Notes: generated from the letters alone by a model not told the origin. Counted from the first letter of the stretch, positions 44,380 through 53,702 are shown. The stretch: 64,000 nt of DNA from Saprospiraceae bacterium (GCA_016710585.1 JADJVN010000047.1:62001-126000), one strand, 5' to 3'. Numbers and translations are program-made.

Positions 44380-45222
44380 TTACTCTTTTGGATAAGATAA
44401 AGGTGGACACTTAAGTCTGCCAAAAAAATAAATCAAATTTACACCACAAGTCACATAGGCATCCTTATCTCTAGAATCGCCTCGTTGATATCCCTCAGTC
44501 CCCATTTTAATATTTGATTCATCGGGAACTGACCTATCTGCTAATAATACTGCAATATTCCCTCTAGCTGACAATAATTCACTATAATCGGGGTATACAC
44601 CATGAACATCATCAAGATAATCCGTTGTAGTAGCCCTATAACCAAGATCTACATTTATGCTCCATCTATAATTCAAATCAAATTTGATTCCACCTCCGAT
44701 CAACCATGCCCCAGCAATAGTATAGTACTCCTGTCCTACCAATTGTCCCTCAGTTCCCAATTCTCTTAAAGAATAAGTCTTTGCATCTAATTTTGTCTTA
44801 GGATTGAAATAAAAAAAACTATAACCACCATACAAATAAGGCGTAAATCCCTTTTCTTTTGTTCCGTGATGATATTTAAAAAAATTAATTTCTACAGCGG
44901 GAGCGAACTCTAAAATATTAGAATAAAAACTCAAATTTCTTCGCAAATCAAATGCATTGGTGGACTTGCTGTCATGTGCTCTTACTCTAGCATAATTGAG
45001 CTGTCCTCTGACAGACAATCGATGGTTAAAATTAAAACGAGCCGTTGCTCCACCGGCAAGACCTGGTTCATTTAATCTATATAAATTGTTCAGATCACCA
45101 AAATAATGTGCTCCTCCTAGCCAAAAACCAGCTTCCATCCCTCTTTGAGCATTTGCATAGCTCATGGATATTATAATTACAAGGACAACATTTGCAATGA
45201 TCAGATATTTTTTACCAAACAT
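44380..45222 (-). CDS. DUF6089-family outer-membrane beta-barrel protein
   Basis: 280 residues. The signal peptide ends 'SYANA' with Gln next. 'GMEAGFWLGGAHYFGDLN' is the usual N terminus of this Bacteroidota family. Barrel strands follow ('LSVRGQLNYARVRAHD', 'FTPYLYGGYSFFYFNP', 'RWSINVDLGYRATTTDYLDD'). Its exact role is unknown; relatives are near T9SS or envelope genes. It lies 47 bases after nadA on the same strand. Confidence 0.82.
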   Translation of the reverse strand: MFGKKYLIIANVVLVIIISMSYANAQRGMEAGFWLGGAHYFGDLNNLYRLNEPGLAGGATARFNFNHRLSVRGQLNYARVRAHDSKSTNAFDLRRNLSFYSNILEFAPAVEINFFKYHHGTKEKGFTPYLYGGYSFFYFNPKTKLDAKTYSLRELGTEGQLVGQEYYTIAGAWLIGGGIKFDLNYRWSINVDLGYRATTTDYLDDVHGVYPDYSELLSARGNIAVLLADRSVPDESNIKMGTEGYQRGDSRDKDAYVTCGVNLIYFFGRLKCPPLSYPKE

Positions 45223-45269
45223 GGACTAATCTATTTTCGATTGATGATTAAACGATATAATTCTCTTTA

Positions 45270-46277
45270 TTATTTTAATCCAGCTGCCGCAGAGATCTCA
45301 AGCATCCTATCAATACTGGACTTTGCATCGCGAATAATCCGATCTGACAGAGTCACTTCTGGTAACTCATATTTCATACTCAAATATAATTTTTCTAAGG
45401 AATTGAGTTTCATATGAGGGCACTCATTGCATGCACAGTTGTTGTTTGGCGGAGCGGGAATAAAGGTTTTTGTTGGACACACTTTACTCATTTGATGAAG
45501 GATTCCCACCTCTGTCGCTACAATATAGGCTTGTGCTGAGTCTGATTGGACAAATTTCAATAATCCACTAGTGGATCCAATATAATCTGCCAATTCTAAA
45601 ACGATGTCTTCACATTCAGGATGTGCTATAATTTTTGCTTCTGGATTCTGAATCTTTAATTTCGTGATCTTCTCTCTTGAAAAAATCTCGTGAACCATAC
45701 ATGCGCCATCCCATAAAATCATTTTTCGCCCTGTAACTTTTTGAAGATATGCCCCCAGATTTTTATCTGGTGCGAAGATGATTCCTTTATCTTTTGGTAT
45801 GCTATTGATGATATGCACTGCATTGGAAGAGGTACAGCAGATATCTGTCAAGGTCTTTAATTCCGCTGTACAATTCACATAACTTACCACGATATGATCT
45901 GGATATTTCTCTTTAAATTTTGCAAAAATCGGGGCTGGACAAGAGTCAGAAAGCGAACACCCCGCCTTTAAATCAGGAACTACGACCTTTTTTTGTGGCG
46001 ATAAGACTTTAGCTGTCTCAGCCATAAAATGAACTCCTGCAAAAGCGATCATGTCAGCACTTGTACGCGCTGCTTCTTGTGATAACTGAAGACTATCACC
46101 CACAAAATCTGCAATATCTTGAATCTCGCTCTCTTGGTAATAATGAGCAAGAACGACAGCATTTTTTTCTTTTTTTAACTTCCTTATTTCATCAAATAAA
46201 TCTAGACTTAGATCAATAGCAATATCGAGATATCCTTTAACTGCTAACTGACCTTCGAGAATTTTTATATCTTGCAT
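45270..46277 (-). CDS. nadA: Quinolinate synthase A
   Basis: 335 residues. 'NAVVLAHYYQESEIQDIADF', 'DLKAGCSLSDSCP', 'TLTDICCTSSNAV', 'IAHPECEDIV' and 'NNNCACNECPHMKLN' are NadA signature blocks; the cysteines in the last three hold the [4Fe-4S] cluster. It condenses iminoaspartate (from NadB) with dihydroxyacetone phosphate to quinolinate for NAD synthesis. It starts five bases after the gpmI stop, so they form an operon. nadB lies 3.6 kb away on the other strand. Confidence 0.96.
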   Translation of the reverse strand: MQDIKILEGQLAVKGYLDIAIDLSLDLFDEIRKLKKEKNAVVLAHYYQESEIQDIADFVGDSLQLSQEAARTSADMIAFAGVHFMAETAKVLSPQKKVVVPDLKAGCSLSDSCPAPIFAKFKEKYPDHIVVSYVNCTAELKTLTDICCTSSNAVHIINSIPKDKGIIFAPDKNLGAYLQKVTGRKMILWDGACMVHEIFSREKITKLKIQNPEAKIIAHPECEDIVLELADYIGSTSGLLKFVQSDSAQAYIVATEVGILHQMSKVCPTKTFIPAPPNNNCACNECPHMKLNSLEKLYLSMKYELPEVTLSDRIIRDAKSSIDRMLEISAAAGLK

Positions 46278-46282
46278 TAAAC

Positions 46283-47797
46283 CTAATTAATTTTATTTAC
46301 TAAAATATTTCCATTCATTTCTTTCGGTATCGGTAGATCCATTAAATACAATATGGTTGGTGCAATATCTGCCAATTTTCCTGGATTCAAAGTATAAGAC
46401 GAATTATTAGATACAAGGATACAGGGAACTGGATTTTTTGTATGGGCAGTATTTGGACTTCCATCTTCATTGATCATATAGTCTGCATTCCCATGATCCG
46501 CTAAAATTACAATCCTATAGTCATGACTGAGCAATAAAGGAATCAATCGTGACAAGCAATCATCCACTGTTTCAGCAGCCTTGATCGCTGCAGAAAAAAC
46601 ACCAGTGTGGCCTACCATATCAGTATTGGCAAAATTCAAACAAATGAAATCATCCCATTTCTTACCCACTCTGTCGATCAATGCATTAGTTATATTTATT
46701 GCACTCATTTCTGGTTGTAAATCATAAGTCGCTACTTTGGGTGATGGAATCAAAATTCGTTCTTCTCCAGTGAATGGTTTCTCCCGTCCTCCAGAAAAGA
46801 AAAAACTAACATGTGGATATTTCTCTGTTTCTGCAATGCGGAGTTGGCTTCCGCCATACATCGATACCACTTCACCAATACTCATGGCGATATCATTTTT
46901 TTCAAAAACAATGTTTATATTTTGAAATTTTTCATCATATTTTGTCATGGTGAAATAATCCAATGTCAAGGGCTTCATTGAAAAAGCATCATTTCTGGAT
47001 TGACTCAAAACTTCTGTGATTTCTCTCAGTCTATCGGTGCGAAAATTATAACAAAATACTGCATCACCATCTTTAATAAGACCATCCTTTTTATCACCGA
47101 TTTTACAGGCTCTGATGAATTCATCGGTAATATTCCTATCATAATTTTTTTGGACTGCATCACTAGCCTTTGTAAACAATTCACCTTCACCATCACAAAA
47201 TAAATGGTAGGCCTCAGCTATGCGATCCCATCTTTTATCGCGATCCATAGCATAGTATCTTCCGATAAGACTGGCTATTCTAATCTTTGGATCTTTGATT
47301 TCCTTTTCAATCTGCTCAACAAACTGCAAGCCAGACTTTGGATCAGTATCTCTTCCATCTGTGATGACATGGATCCATATCCTTTTAGTTGGAATATTAG
47401 AAAAAAACCGAATAATATAAATCAAATGGTCAATATGTGAATGTACACCCCCATCAGAGACCAATCCTATTAAATGTAGATCTTTGGTTTTTGCCGATTC
47501 AGCCATTTTTAGTATGGTAGGCATATGCTGGAAGCTGTGGTCATGCATTGACTTTGATACCCAGGCTAGATCTTGATAAACAATCCTTCCTGCACCAAGA
47601 TTGAGATGTCCGACTTCTGAATTTCCCATTTGACCTTCAGGCAATCCTACTGATTCTCCGAAAGTTAAGAGTGTGGAATGTGGATATTTAGCCCATAATT
47701 GATCAAAATAAGGTGTTTTAGCTTGTAGTATAGCATCAGCATGTGGAATTTTACCGATTCCCCAACCATCAAGGATAAAAAGCGCTGTTTTATTCAT
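46283..47797 (-). CDS. gpmI: 2,3-bisphosphoglycerate-independent phosphoglycerate mutase
   Basis: 504 residues. 'ALFILDGWGIG' (metal Asp), 'GQMGNSEVGHLNLGAGRIVY' (catalytic Ser), 'VSDGGVHSHIDHL', 'ITDGRDTDP', 'IGRYYAMDRDKRWDR' and 'VILADHGNADYM' match GpmI throughout. It interconverts 3- and 2-phosphoglycerate in glycolysis using two Mn2+. First gene of the unit with nadA. Confidence 0.97.
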   Translation of the reverse strand: MNKTALFILDGWGIGKIPHADAILQAKTPYFDQLWAKYPHSTLLTFGESVGLPEGQMGNSEVGHLNLGAGRIVYQDLAWVSKSMHDHSFQHMPTILKMAESAKTKDLHLIGLVSDGGVHSHIDHLIYIIRFFSNIPTKRIWIHVITDGRDTDPKSGLQFVEQIEKEIKDPKIRIASLIGRYYAMDRDKRWDRIAEAYHLFCDGEGELFTKASDAVQKNYDRNITDEFIRACKIGDKKDGLIKDGDAVFCYNFRTDRLREITEVLSQSRNDAFSMKPLTLDYFTMTKYDEKFQNINIVFEKNDIAMSIGEVVSMYGGSQLRIAETEKYPHVSFFFSGGREKPFTGEERILIPSPKVATYDLQPEMSAINITNALIDRVGKKWDDFICLNFANTDMVGHTGVFSAAIKAAETVDDCLSRLIPLLLSHDYRIVILADHGNADYMINEDGSPNTAHTKNPVPCILVSNNSSYTLNPGKLADIAPTILYLMDLPIPKEMNGNILVNKIN

Positions 47798-47920
47798 TAC
47801 TTAAAAAAAACGACAATCAATATATTAAAGTTTTTGAATTATTCGTTTATTTAACATAATTTTAGCCCCTGAACAGAACGAATTTTACCATTTCAATTGT
47901 TAATGTTCAAAATCAAGCTA

Positions 47921-48313
47921 ATGAAATCAATCATTTCAGTATTTTTTAGTTTATTTTCAATAATTGCTATAGCTCAGCAAAAAAATCATGCAGCCTTTGA
48001 TGCCCTTTCTAAAGCTGATATGACCACATTATCTTCTTATCTGGATGATAATGTTGAATTGTGTTTCAACGAAAATGTAAATTTTCTAGATAAAGAAGCT
48101 GCAATCAAAGAATTAAAGTCGTTCTTGGACAAGAATCCAGCTAAATCTTTGACTCCGATGCATAATGGAGCCTCAAAAGATAAAGGTTCTCACTTCTATA
48201 TCGGTCAATTTAATAGTACAAATGGGAAAAGTTATCGCGTATTCTTATATACGGAACTTATCGCTGGAAAAGCGATCATAAAAGAACTGCGAATCAATAA
48301 AGAAGATAAATAA
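47921..48313 (+). CDS. DUF4783-family exported protein
   Basis: Start 47921 (MKSIISVFFSLFSIIAIA, then Gln) is chosen over 47897 because it opens the signal peptide cleanly. 130 residues. 'AFDALSKADMTTLSSYLDDN' to 'HFYIGQFNSTNGKSYRVFLY' fits the SnoaL/NTF2-like DUF4783 domain of Bacteroidota. Periplasmic, function unknown. Confidence 0.8.
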   Translation: MKSIISVFFSLFSIIAIAQQKNHAAFDALSKADMTTLSSYLDDNVELCFNENVNFLDKEAAIKELKSFLDKNPAKSLTPMHNGASKDKGSHFYIGQFNSTNGKSYRVFLYTELIAGKAIIKELRINKEDK

Positions 48314-48660
48314 TAATTTTAAATTTTTTAAACACTCCAATCTCGGGTAAAAAATTGGGCTTAAAGGGAGCTAGGCTTTTGGATGTAACATCACCAGCGA
48401 TTTATTAATATCAAAAACCTTATAGTAAAGTTTGCTATTTGACAGACTTGATTTGATTGAGTTTTTAATCAAATTTTGATGAATTAGCCCTTAAAAATTA
48501 ATCTGATTTTAATCTTAATGAAAGCAATTTTTGAATCGATAAAAACATACGAATACTGAAATTTACAATTAACATATAGTTTGCATAAAGCCTTGATTTG
48601 CATGGTTTTTTGCAATTCACATATTTTTTTTAAGTTATTAGCGATTTTATGGAATTTTTT
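48314..48660. other. Intergenic region without a recognised gene
   Basis: About 350 AT-rich bases upstream of the tRNA-Gln promoter. A weak inverted repeat (TTTGATT ... AATCAAA) near 48450-48475 might end the DUF4783 transcript. No gene seen. Confidence 0.35.
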
Positions 48661-48668
48661 TATCTTTG
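48661..48668 (+). promoter_or_regulatory. -7 box (TATCTTTG) of tRNA-Gln
   Basis: TAnnTTTG match 16 bases before the mature tRNA. Confidence 0.55.
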
Positions 48669-48684
48669 CGTTCCATTTAGGAAT

Positions 48685-48755
48685 TGACTCATGGTGTAAA
48701 GGTAGCACTACAGATTTTGATTCTGTCTGTTAAGGTTCGAATCCTTATGAGTCAA
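48685..48755 (+). tRNA. tRNA-Gln (anticodon TTG)
   Basis: 71 bases. Acceptor TGACTCA/TGAGTCA pairs; anticodon stem ACAGA/TCTGT with loop TTTTGAT, anticodon UUG. T arm AAGG-TTCGAAT-CCTT present. CCA not encoded. Confidence 0.95.
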
Positions 48756-48757
48756 CA

Positions 48758-48785
48758 AAAAAGGCTGGTTCACCCAGCCTTTTTA
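48758..48785 (+). terminator. Terminator after tRNA-Gln
   Basis: AAGGCTGG (48761-48768) pairs with CCAGCCTT (48774-48781), followed by Ts. Confidence 0.8.
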
Positions 48786-48825
48786 TTTTAACTTTGGTTT
48801 GAATTTATATTTTAAATAATTAGTC

Positions 48826-49797
48826 ATGTCAATCCACAGAATTATTTTCCTTTTCATTGTGATTTTATTTTCTAATTCATGTAAAAAAACTTTGCACATA
48901 GATAGCCCAAATTTTGATAAGACTGCTGCTTATACGAATGTGAGACAGCAAGTTAATTTTGGTCCTAGAGTGCCTGGATCAGATGGTCATCTTGCATGTA
49001 AAGATTGGTTAGTTTCACAATTCAAATCTGCTGGTGCTGAAGTGATTGAACAGGGCTTTACGGCAAACACTTTTGATGGCAAATCTTTACCTGCTTTCAA
49101 TATCATTGCAAGTTTTAATAAAAGCTCAAAATATAGAATCGTTTTAGCCGCACATTGGGATACAAGACCATTCTCTGACTATGATCCAGATACGTCCTTC
49201 TACCATAAGCCAATTCTTGGCGCAGATGATGGCGCAAGTGGAGTGGCAGTATTGTTAGAAGTGGCAAAAGCAATTCAATCTAAACCCTTGAAAAAATATG
49301 GTGTAGACATCGTACTTTTTGATGCAGAAGATTACGGCAATGACAAGGATAATACAGAGAGAAGTATCTATACTTGGTGTCTAGGCGCTCAGCATTGGTC
49401 TAAAAATCCTCATATACCTGGATATAAAGCTGATTATGGTGTTTTATTAGATATGGTGGGAGCGAAAGATGCGAGATTCACTAAAGAAGCAGTTTCCATG
49501 CAATATGCTCCAAAAGTAGTGGAAAAGGTGTGGACCATCGCTAAGGCTGAGGGATTTTCAAATTTCTTTTCAGATGAACTCACAGGTGGATTGACAGATG
49601 ATCATAGTTTTGTCAATGCGATTGCTAATATTCCAATGATTGATATCATCAATAGACCTGCTACAACAAAAACAGGTTTCCCCCATCATTGGCATACTCA
49701 GAAAGATGACCTCAATGCAATTGAACCACTTACACTTCATGCAGTTGGAACTGTTATAATAAAACTATTATATCTTGAAGATGTGGATAAGATTTAA
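48826..49797 (+). CDS. M28-family glutaminyl-peptide cyclotransferase-like lipoprotein
   Basis: 323 residues with a lipobox 'ILFSNSC'. Type II glutaminyl cyclase features: 'QQVNFGPRVPGSDGHL', zinc Asp in 'ILGADDGASGVAVLLE', Glu/Asp in 'VLFDAEDYGND', 'LLDMVGAKDA', and the zinc His with Trp in 'HHWHTQKDDLNAI'. Such enzymes turn N-terminal Gln into pyroglutamate in the periplasm. Alternative: an M28 aminopeptidase; the single-zinc-like residue set and Trp-His-Thr favour cyclase. Fits the many Gln+1 signal peptides nearby. Confidence 0.82.
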   Translation: MSIHRIIFLFIVILFSNSCKKTLHIDSPNFDKTAAYTNVRQQVNFGPRVPGSDGHLACKDWLVSQFKSAGAEVIEQGFTANTFDGKSLPAFNIIASFNKSSKYRIVLAAHWDTRPFSDYDPDTSFYHKPILGADDGASGVAVLLEVAKAIQSKPLKKYGVDIVLFDAEDYGNDKDNTERSIYTWCLGAQHWSKNPHIPGYKADYGVLLDMVGAKDARFTKEAVSMQYAPKVVEKVWTIAKAEGFSNFFSDELTGGLTDDHSFVNAIANIPMIDIINRPATTKTGFPHHWHTQKDDLNAIEPLTLHAVGTVIIKLLYLEDVDKI

Positions 49798-49818
49798 CAA
49801 AATTGATCTTATGTGTAT

Positions 49819-49826
49819 TATGTTTG
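49819..49826 (+). promoter_or_regulatory. -7 box (TATGTTTG) of nadB
   Basis: TAnnTTTG match 21 bases before the GTG start, with TTG at 49803-49805. Confidence 0.5.
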
Positions 49827-49847
49827 TATCATTAAATATTTAAGCTC

Positions 49848-51452
49848 GTGTACAAATCTGATGTTTTGATTATTGGTTCAGGAATAGCAGGATTAACGAC
49901 TGCCATTCAATTATCCATGATCAATCCCAAACTTAAGATCACTATCGTCAGTAAAACAAAAACGGATGAGTGTAATACTAAATATGCCCAAGGTGGGATT
50001 TCAGCTGTATGGAATCATAATATAGATGATTTTTCAAAACATATTGCAGACACACTCGATGCAGGTGATGACCTCTGCAATCCAAATATTGTTAAAATTG
50101 TCGTTGAGGAAGGTCCAAAAAGAGTCCAAGAATTAATAGATTGGGGAACTCAATTTGATAAAGATAATGATGAGTCTAAATATGATCTCGCTAGAGAAGG
50201 CGGACATTCAGAAAATAGAATTCTCCACTATAGAGATCTCACGGGTGCAGAGATAGAGCGCGCTTTAATAGAGAAAGTAAAATCGTATTCCAATGTCACC
50301 ATATTGGAGCATTATTTTGCTATTGATTTGTTGACTCAACATCATTTAGGCTATAATGTGACGCGCATCATGCCAGATATCGAATGTTATGGAGCCTATC
50401 TTCTTGATCTCAAATCCCTAGATGTAGAGACACATTTGGCAAAACTTACTGTCTTGGCAACAGGAGGAGCTGGTCAGATTTACAGAGCAACGACGAATCC
50501 TATCGTTGCCACAGGAGATGGAATAGCCATGATGTACCGTGCAAAAGGATGGGTGGAGAATATGGAGTTTGTACAATTTCATCCCACATCATTATATAAT
50601 TTGGCTGGTGAAAATCCTTCGTTTCTTATATCAGAAGCAGTGCGTGGTTTTGGTGGTATATTAAAGTCCAAAGATGGTCAAGAATTCATGCATAAATATG
50701 ATGAAAGGCTATCCTTAGCTCCAAGAGATATCGTAGCAAGAGCAATAGATAGTGAACTTAAAGCTAGAGGAGATGAATATGTTTGTCTGGATTGCAGACA
50801 TCTTGACCAAACAGAATTTATAAAACATTTTCCTACGATTTATAAAAAGTGCAAGAGTGTCGGTATAGATCCCTTTGTACAGATGATCCCTGTAGTCCCA
50901 GCATGTCATTATCTATGTGGAGGTATCAAAGTAAATGAACATGGACAGACTAGCATCCATCGATTATATGCTGGAGGTGAATGTACATCCACCGGATTGC
51001 ATGGCGCCAATAGACTTGCTTCCAATTCATTACTGGAAGGCGCTGTTTTTGGAGAACGAATTGCTAAACATATAGGCAATCAAATAGATCAAGTTCAATA
51101 TAATGAATTAATTCCAGAGTGGAATACTTTTGGAACAACTGAGCCAAAAGAAATGGTCCTCATTACTCAAAGCATCAAAGAGCTAAAGGATATCATGAGC
51201 TATTATGTCGGTATCGTGCGAAGCAATGAACGTCTTAAAAGAGCTTTGGATAGAATGCATTTATTATATACCGAAACTGAAGAATTATACAATCGTACCG
51301 TATTATCTCCACAGTTATGTGAATTGCGCAATCTCATCACCATTGGCTATCTCGTCACAAGATCAGCTTCAATGAGAAAAGAAAGTAGAGGTTTACATTA
51401 TACGACCGATTATCCAGAGAAAAGTAAATATAAACAAAATACGCTTTTATAA
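49848..51452 (+). CDS. nadB: L-aspartate oxidase
   Basis: 534 residues with a GTG start. FAD motif 'VLIIGSGIAGLTTAIQLS', 'NTKYAQGGISAVWN', 'REGGHSENRILHYRDLTGAE', 'ATGGAGQIYRATTNP', 'EFVQFHPTSLYN' and 'CTSTGLHGANRLASNSLLEG' mark NadB within the succinate dehydrogenase/fumarate reductase flavoprotein family. It oxidises aspartate to iminoaspartate for NadA. It has its own promoter. Confidence 0.96.
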   Translation: MYKSDVLIIGSGIAGLTTAIQLSMINPKLKITIVSKTKTDECNTKYAQGGISAVWNHNIDDFSKHIADTLDAGDDLCNPNIVKIVVEEGPKRVQELIDWGTQFDKDNDESKYDLAREGGHSENRILHYRDLTGAEIERALIEKVKSYSNVTILEHYFAIDLLTQHHLGYNVTRIMPDIECYGAYLLDLKSLDVETHLAKLTVLATGGAGQIYRATTNPIVATGDGIAMMYRAKGWVENMEFVQFHPTSLYNLAGENPSFLISEAVRGFGGILKSKDGQEFMHKYDERLSLAPRDIVARAIDSELKARGDEYVCLDCRHLDQTEFIKHFPTIYKKCKSVGIDPFVQMIPVVPACHYLCGGIKVNEHGQTSIHRLYAGGECTSTGLHGANRLASNSLLEGAVFGERIAKHIGNQIDQVQYNELIPEWNTFGTTEPKEMVLITQSIKELKDIMSYYVGIVRSNERLKRALDRMHLLYTETEELYNRTVLSPQLCELRNLITIGYLVTRSASMRKESRGLHYTTDYPEKSKYKQNTLL

Positions 51453-51500
51453 TATTGGTATGAAACTGGAATCAAATTTTTCTCAATCAAATTTTAGTTT

Positions 51501-52559
51501 GTGAATGTATTGATTGCGCCTCAACATTGGGGACTGGGTCATATCACACGATCTATTCCAGTCATTCGCTATTTTATTGATCGAGGAGATAAAGTGACAC
51601 TGGCTTGTTCTGGTGCTGGAATTGAATTATTAAATAAAGAATTTCCACAAATCGAATGCCTTAGTCTCATTGATTATGGAGTAAAATATCCAAGCAAAAA
51701 TATGGTGGCAAATATGGCTCTATATTTATTCAATATTCATAGAGCAATAATTGTGGAGCATTTTCAAATAAAAAAAATCTGCAAAGAAAAACAAATTGAT
51801 CTTGTGGTCTCTGATGCAAGACTTGGCGCTACCCAGATAGGTATTAAATCGATTATAATCACCCATCATCTACATTTTCCAATAGGGAATAAATTATTTG
51901 AATTTGTATCTGCTCTATGGGTTGATTTTTTCTACAAAAGATTTGATGAAATGTGGGTTCCAGACCTTGATGGGGAGAACAATCTAGCTGGTGATCTGGC
52001 ACATCAATACAAATGGTCTAAGAAATATTATATAGGAGCTATATCGAGATTTGAGAAATTGAATCTACCAAAGCAATATGACATTGCTATCATCCTCTCT
52101 GGGCCTGAGCCACAGCGTAGCTACTTGGAAGCGATTTTGTTGAATCAATTGAGTAAATGGCAGGATAAAAATATAATACTCGTGAGAGGAATTAATCAAG
52201 TGTGGGACAAAGAGAAATTATCCAATTTAGATATCATCACCCTTGCCAACTCTAAGCAATTAAATGAAGTTATCTGTGCTTCTGATTTTATTATTTGCAG
52301 AAGTGGATATACCAGTCTTTTAGATCTGTATAAATTAGAGAAAAAAGCCTTGCTCATTCCCACGCCCGGACAGCCAGAACAAATCTACTTGGCAGAAGAA
52401 TTAATGAAGAAAAAACTTTTTTATACAGTACAACAAGATAATATTGATTTAGAAAAAGATATTCCTCTAGCATTGCAATATTCAGCTTACCAACACCAAT
52501 CCGAAAAGGAAACTTTGAAACAAATTCTTGATAGGAGGTTAGCTAATATAACACAGTAG
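51501..52559 (+). CDS. MurG-like (GT28 family) glycosyltransferase
   Basis: 352 residues with a GTG start. A GT-B fold: N-terminal 'VLIAPQHWGLGHITRSIPVI' (Gly-rich acceptor loop) and C-terminal 'ASDFIICRSGYTSLLDLYKL' with 'LIPTPGQPEQIYLAEELMKK', the nucleotide-sugar site of GT28 enzymes. No signal peptide or clear membrane segment. It may be a glycolipid or surface-glycan transferase; it is not MurG by context (no division genes nearby). Confidence 0.8.
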   Translation: MNVLIAPQHWGLGHITRSIPVIRYFIDRGDKVTLACSGAGIELLNKEFPQIECLSLIDYGVKYPSKNMVANMALYLFNIHRAIIVEHFQIKKICKEKQIDLVVSDARLGATQIGIKSIIITHHLHFPIGNKLFEFVSALWVDFFYKRFDEMWVPDLDGENNLAGDLAHQYKWSKKYYIGAISRFEKLNLPKQYDIAIILSGPEPQRSYLEAILLNQLSKWQDKNIILVRGINQVWDKEKLSNLDIITLANSKQLNEVICASDFIICRSGYTSLLDLYKLEKKALLIPTPGQPEQIYLAEELMKKKLFYTVQQDNIDLEKDIPLALQYSAYQHQSEKETLKQILDRRLANITQ

Positions 52560-52598
52560 TTTGTTTCTTTCGGCAAAAATTGGAATCTTTTTAGACCT

Positions 52599-52606
52599 AA
52601 TTTTGT
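52599..52606 (+). promoter_or_regulatory. -7 box (TAATTTTG)
   Basis: TAnnTTTG match 16 bases before the ATG at 52623. Confidence 0.45.
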
Positions 52607-52622
52607 TATAGCTAAAATCAAA

Positions 52623-53300
52623 ATGAATAATATGAACAAGATTGCTTATTACACACTTTTTGTGTTCACATGTTTAACCACTTGCTTATCTGCTCAAACT
52701 CAAGAGGTAAAACAACAGATGAGTCTGGGAATCCAAAACGGAATCTCGGTGAACATTCCTGATGCTGATGCTAAATTTATAGACAAAATTTGGAAGAAAT
52801 ATACAAAAGATTACGGCAAGCTTTCCAAAAATAAAAAGGCAGAAGAAGAATATATTGAAGCCGCTGTGATCCAAACCATCAATGGCAAGAGCCCTATGAA
52901 TATTTACACCACAACTGAAAAAAATCAAATCGTTGCTTTTTTTGACAATGGTACTGGCTTTTTGAACTCTAAAGATTATGCTAAGGAATTTCAATCTGCT
53001 TCTGAATTCATGAAGGAATTTGGAAATGAAGTTACTCGAGAGTTAATCCGCATAGAATTGGAAAAAGAAGAAGATATCCTCAAAAAAAATAATAAAGAAT
53101 ACGAGAAACTAAAGAAAGAGAATATTGACTTACACAAAGACATTGAGAATTATAAACAAAAAATCAAAAAAGCTGAGGCTGATATAGTGACCAATGATAA
53201 AGACCAAGAAAGATCAAAAGCTGCTATCGAAGCACAAACAAAAATAGTAGAAACAGTCCAAACTAAACTGAATAATGTAGGAAAAGAAATGAAGAAGTAA
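52623..53300 (+). CDS. Exported coiled-coil protein of unknown function
   Basis: 225 residues. The signal peptide ends 'TTCLSA' with Gln next. Residues 30-130 form a small alpha/beta domain ('GISVNIPDADAKFIDKIWKK', 'NQIVAFFDNGTGFL'). From about 140 on it is a long charged coiled coil ('EKEEDILKKNNKEYEKLKKE', 'KQKIKKAEADI'). Not recognised as a named family. It is followed by strong hairpins. Confidence 0.65.
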   Translation: MNNMNKIAYYTLFVFTCLTTCLSAQTQEVKQQMSLGIQNGISVNIPDADAKFIDKIWKKYTKDYGKLSKNKKAEEEYIEAAVIQTINGKSPMNIYTTTEKNQIVAFFDNGTGFLNSKDYAKEFQSASEFMKEFGNEVTRELIRIELEKEEDILKKNNKEYEKLKKENIDLHKDIENYKQKIKKAEADIVTNDKDQERSKAAIEAQTKIVETVQTKLNNVGKEMKK

Positions 53301-53373
53301 GCTTATAGCACTTCTTCCATTTTTTTGAGAACCAACCATCTTTAAAATTCAATTATAGAATATAATATTTTAG

Positions 53374-53419
53374 TCTGCAAGCTTTGACCAAGACACAAAG
53401 CTTGCAGATTTGTGTCTTT
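53374..53419 (+). terminator. Hairpin pair (terminator/attenuator-like) after the coiled-coil gene
   Basis: TCTGCAAGCTTTG (53374-53386) pairs perfectly with CAAAGCTTGCAGA (53396-53408). An overlapping second pairing, GACACAAA (53392-53399) with TTTGTGTC (53409-53416) followed by TTTA, excludes the first. The first is the likely terminator stem; the second gives a T-tailed alternative. Confidence 0.6.
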
Positions 53420-53631
53420 ATCAAGAGTTAATACATTAAATAAAATTATATTTAAGTTTTTATAAACATTGTTTTTTCAAAGTTGGGAGCGCAAATTGAT
53501 GGAATATTTATTTTCTCTATTTTGAATATCAATGATCAACATCATCATATATTAAAATAAATGCTAATAATTGCTTGAAGCTCAAAGGCATTTTAATTTT
53601 CAATTTTTATATTAAATTAAAATATAATATG

Positions 53632-53639
53632 TACCTTTG
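53632..53639 (+). promoter_or_regulatory. Distal dnaB promoter -7 box (TACCTTTG)
   Basis: TAnnTTTG match 124 bases before the dnaB ATG. If used, the three TTTTCCACA boxes lie in the leader. Confidence 0.4.
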
Positions 53640-53661
53640 GTGCAAATAAAGTAGAAAAGGA

Positions 53662-53702
53662 TTTTCCACAAGTTTTTCCACACTCATGGATTGTTTTCCA
53701 CA
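53662..53702 (+). promoter_or_regulatory. Three TTTTCCACA boxes (DnaA-box-like) before dnaB
   Basis: Identical nonamers at 53662-53670, 53674-53682 and 53694-53702, same orientation, 12 and 20 bases apart. Each differs by one base from the DnaA box TTATCCACA. They lie between two candidate promoters of dnaB. Confidence 0.5.

Noticed and set aside
48484..48708. 74-codon antisense ORF
   Set aside because: It runs antisense into the tRNA-Gln gene and its promoter.
48826..49797. Ordinary M28 aminopeptidase
   Set aside because: The Trp-His-Thr block, 'LDMVGAKDA' and acidic set fit type II glutaminyl cyclase better, though this is not certain.
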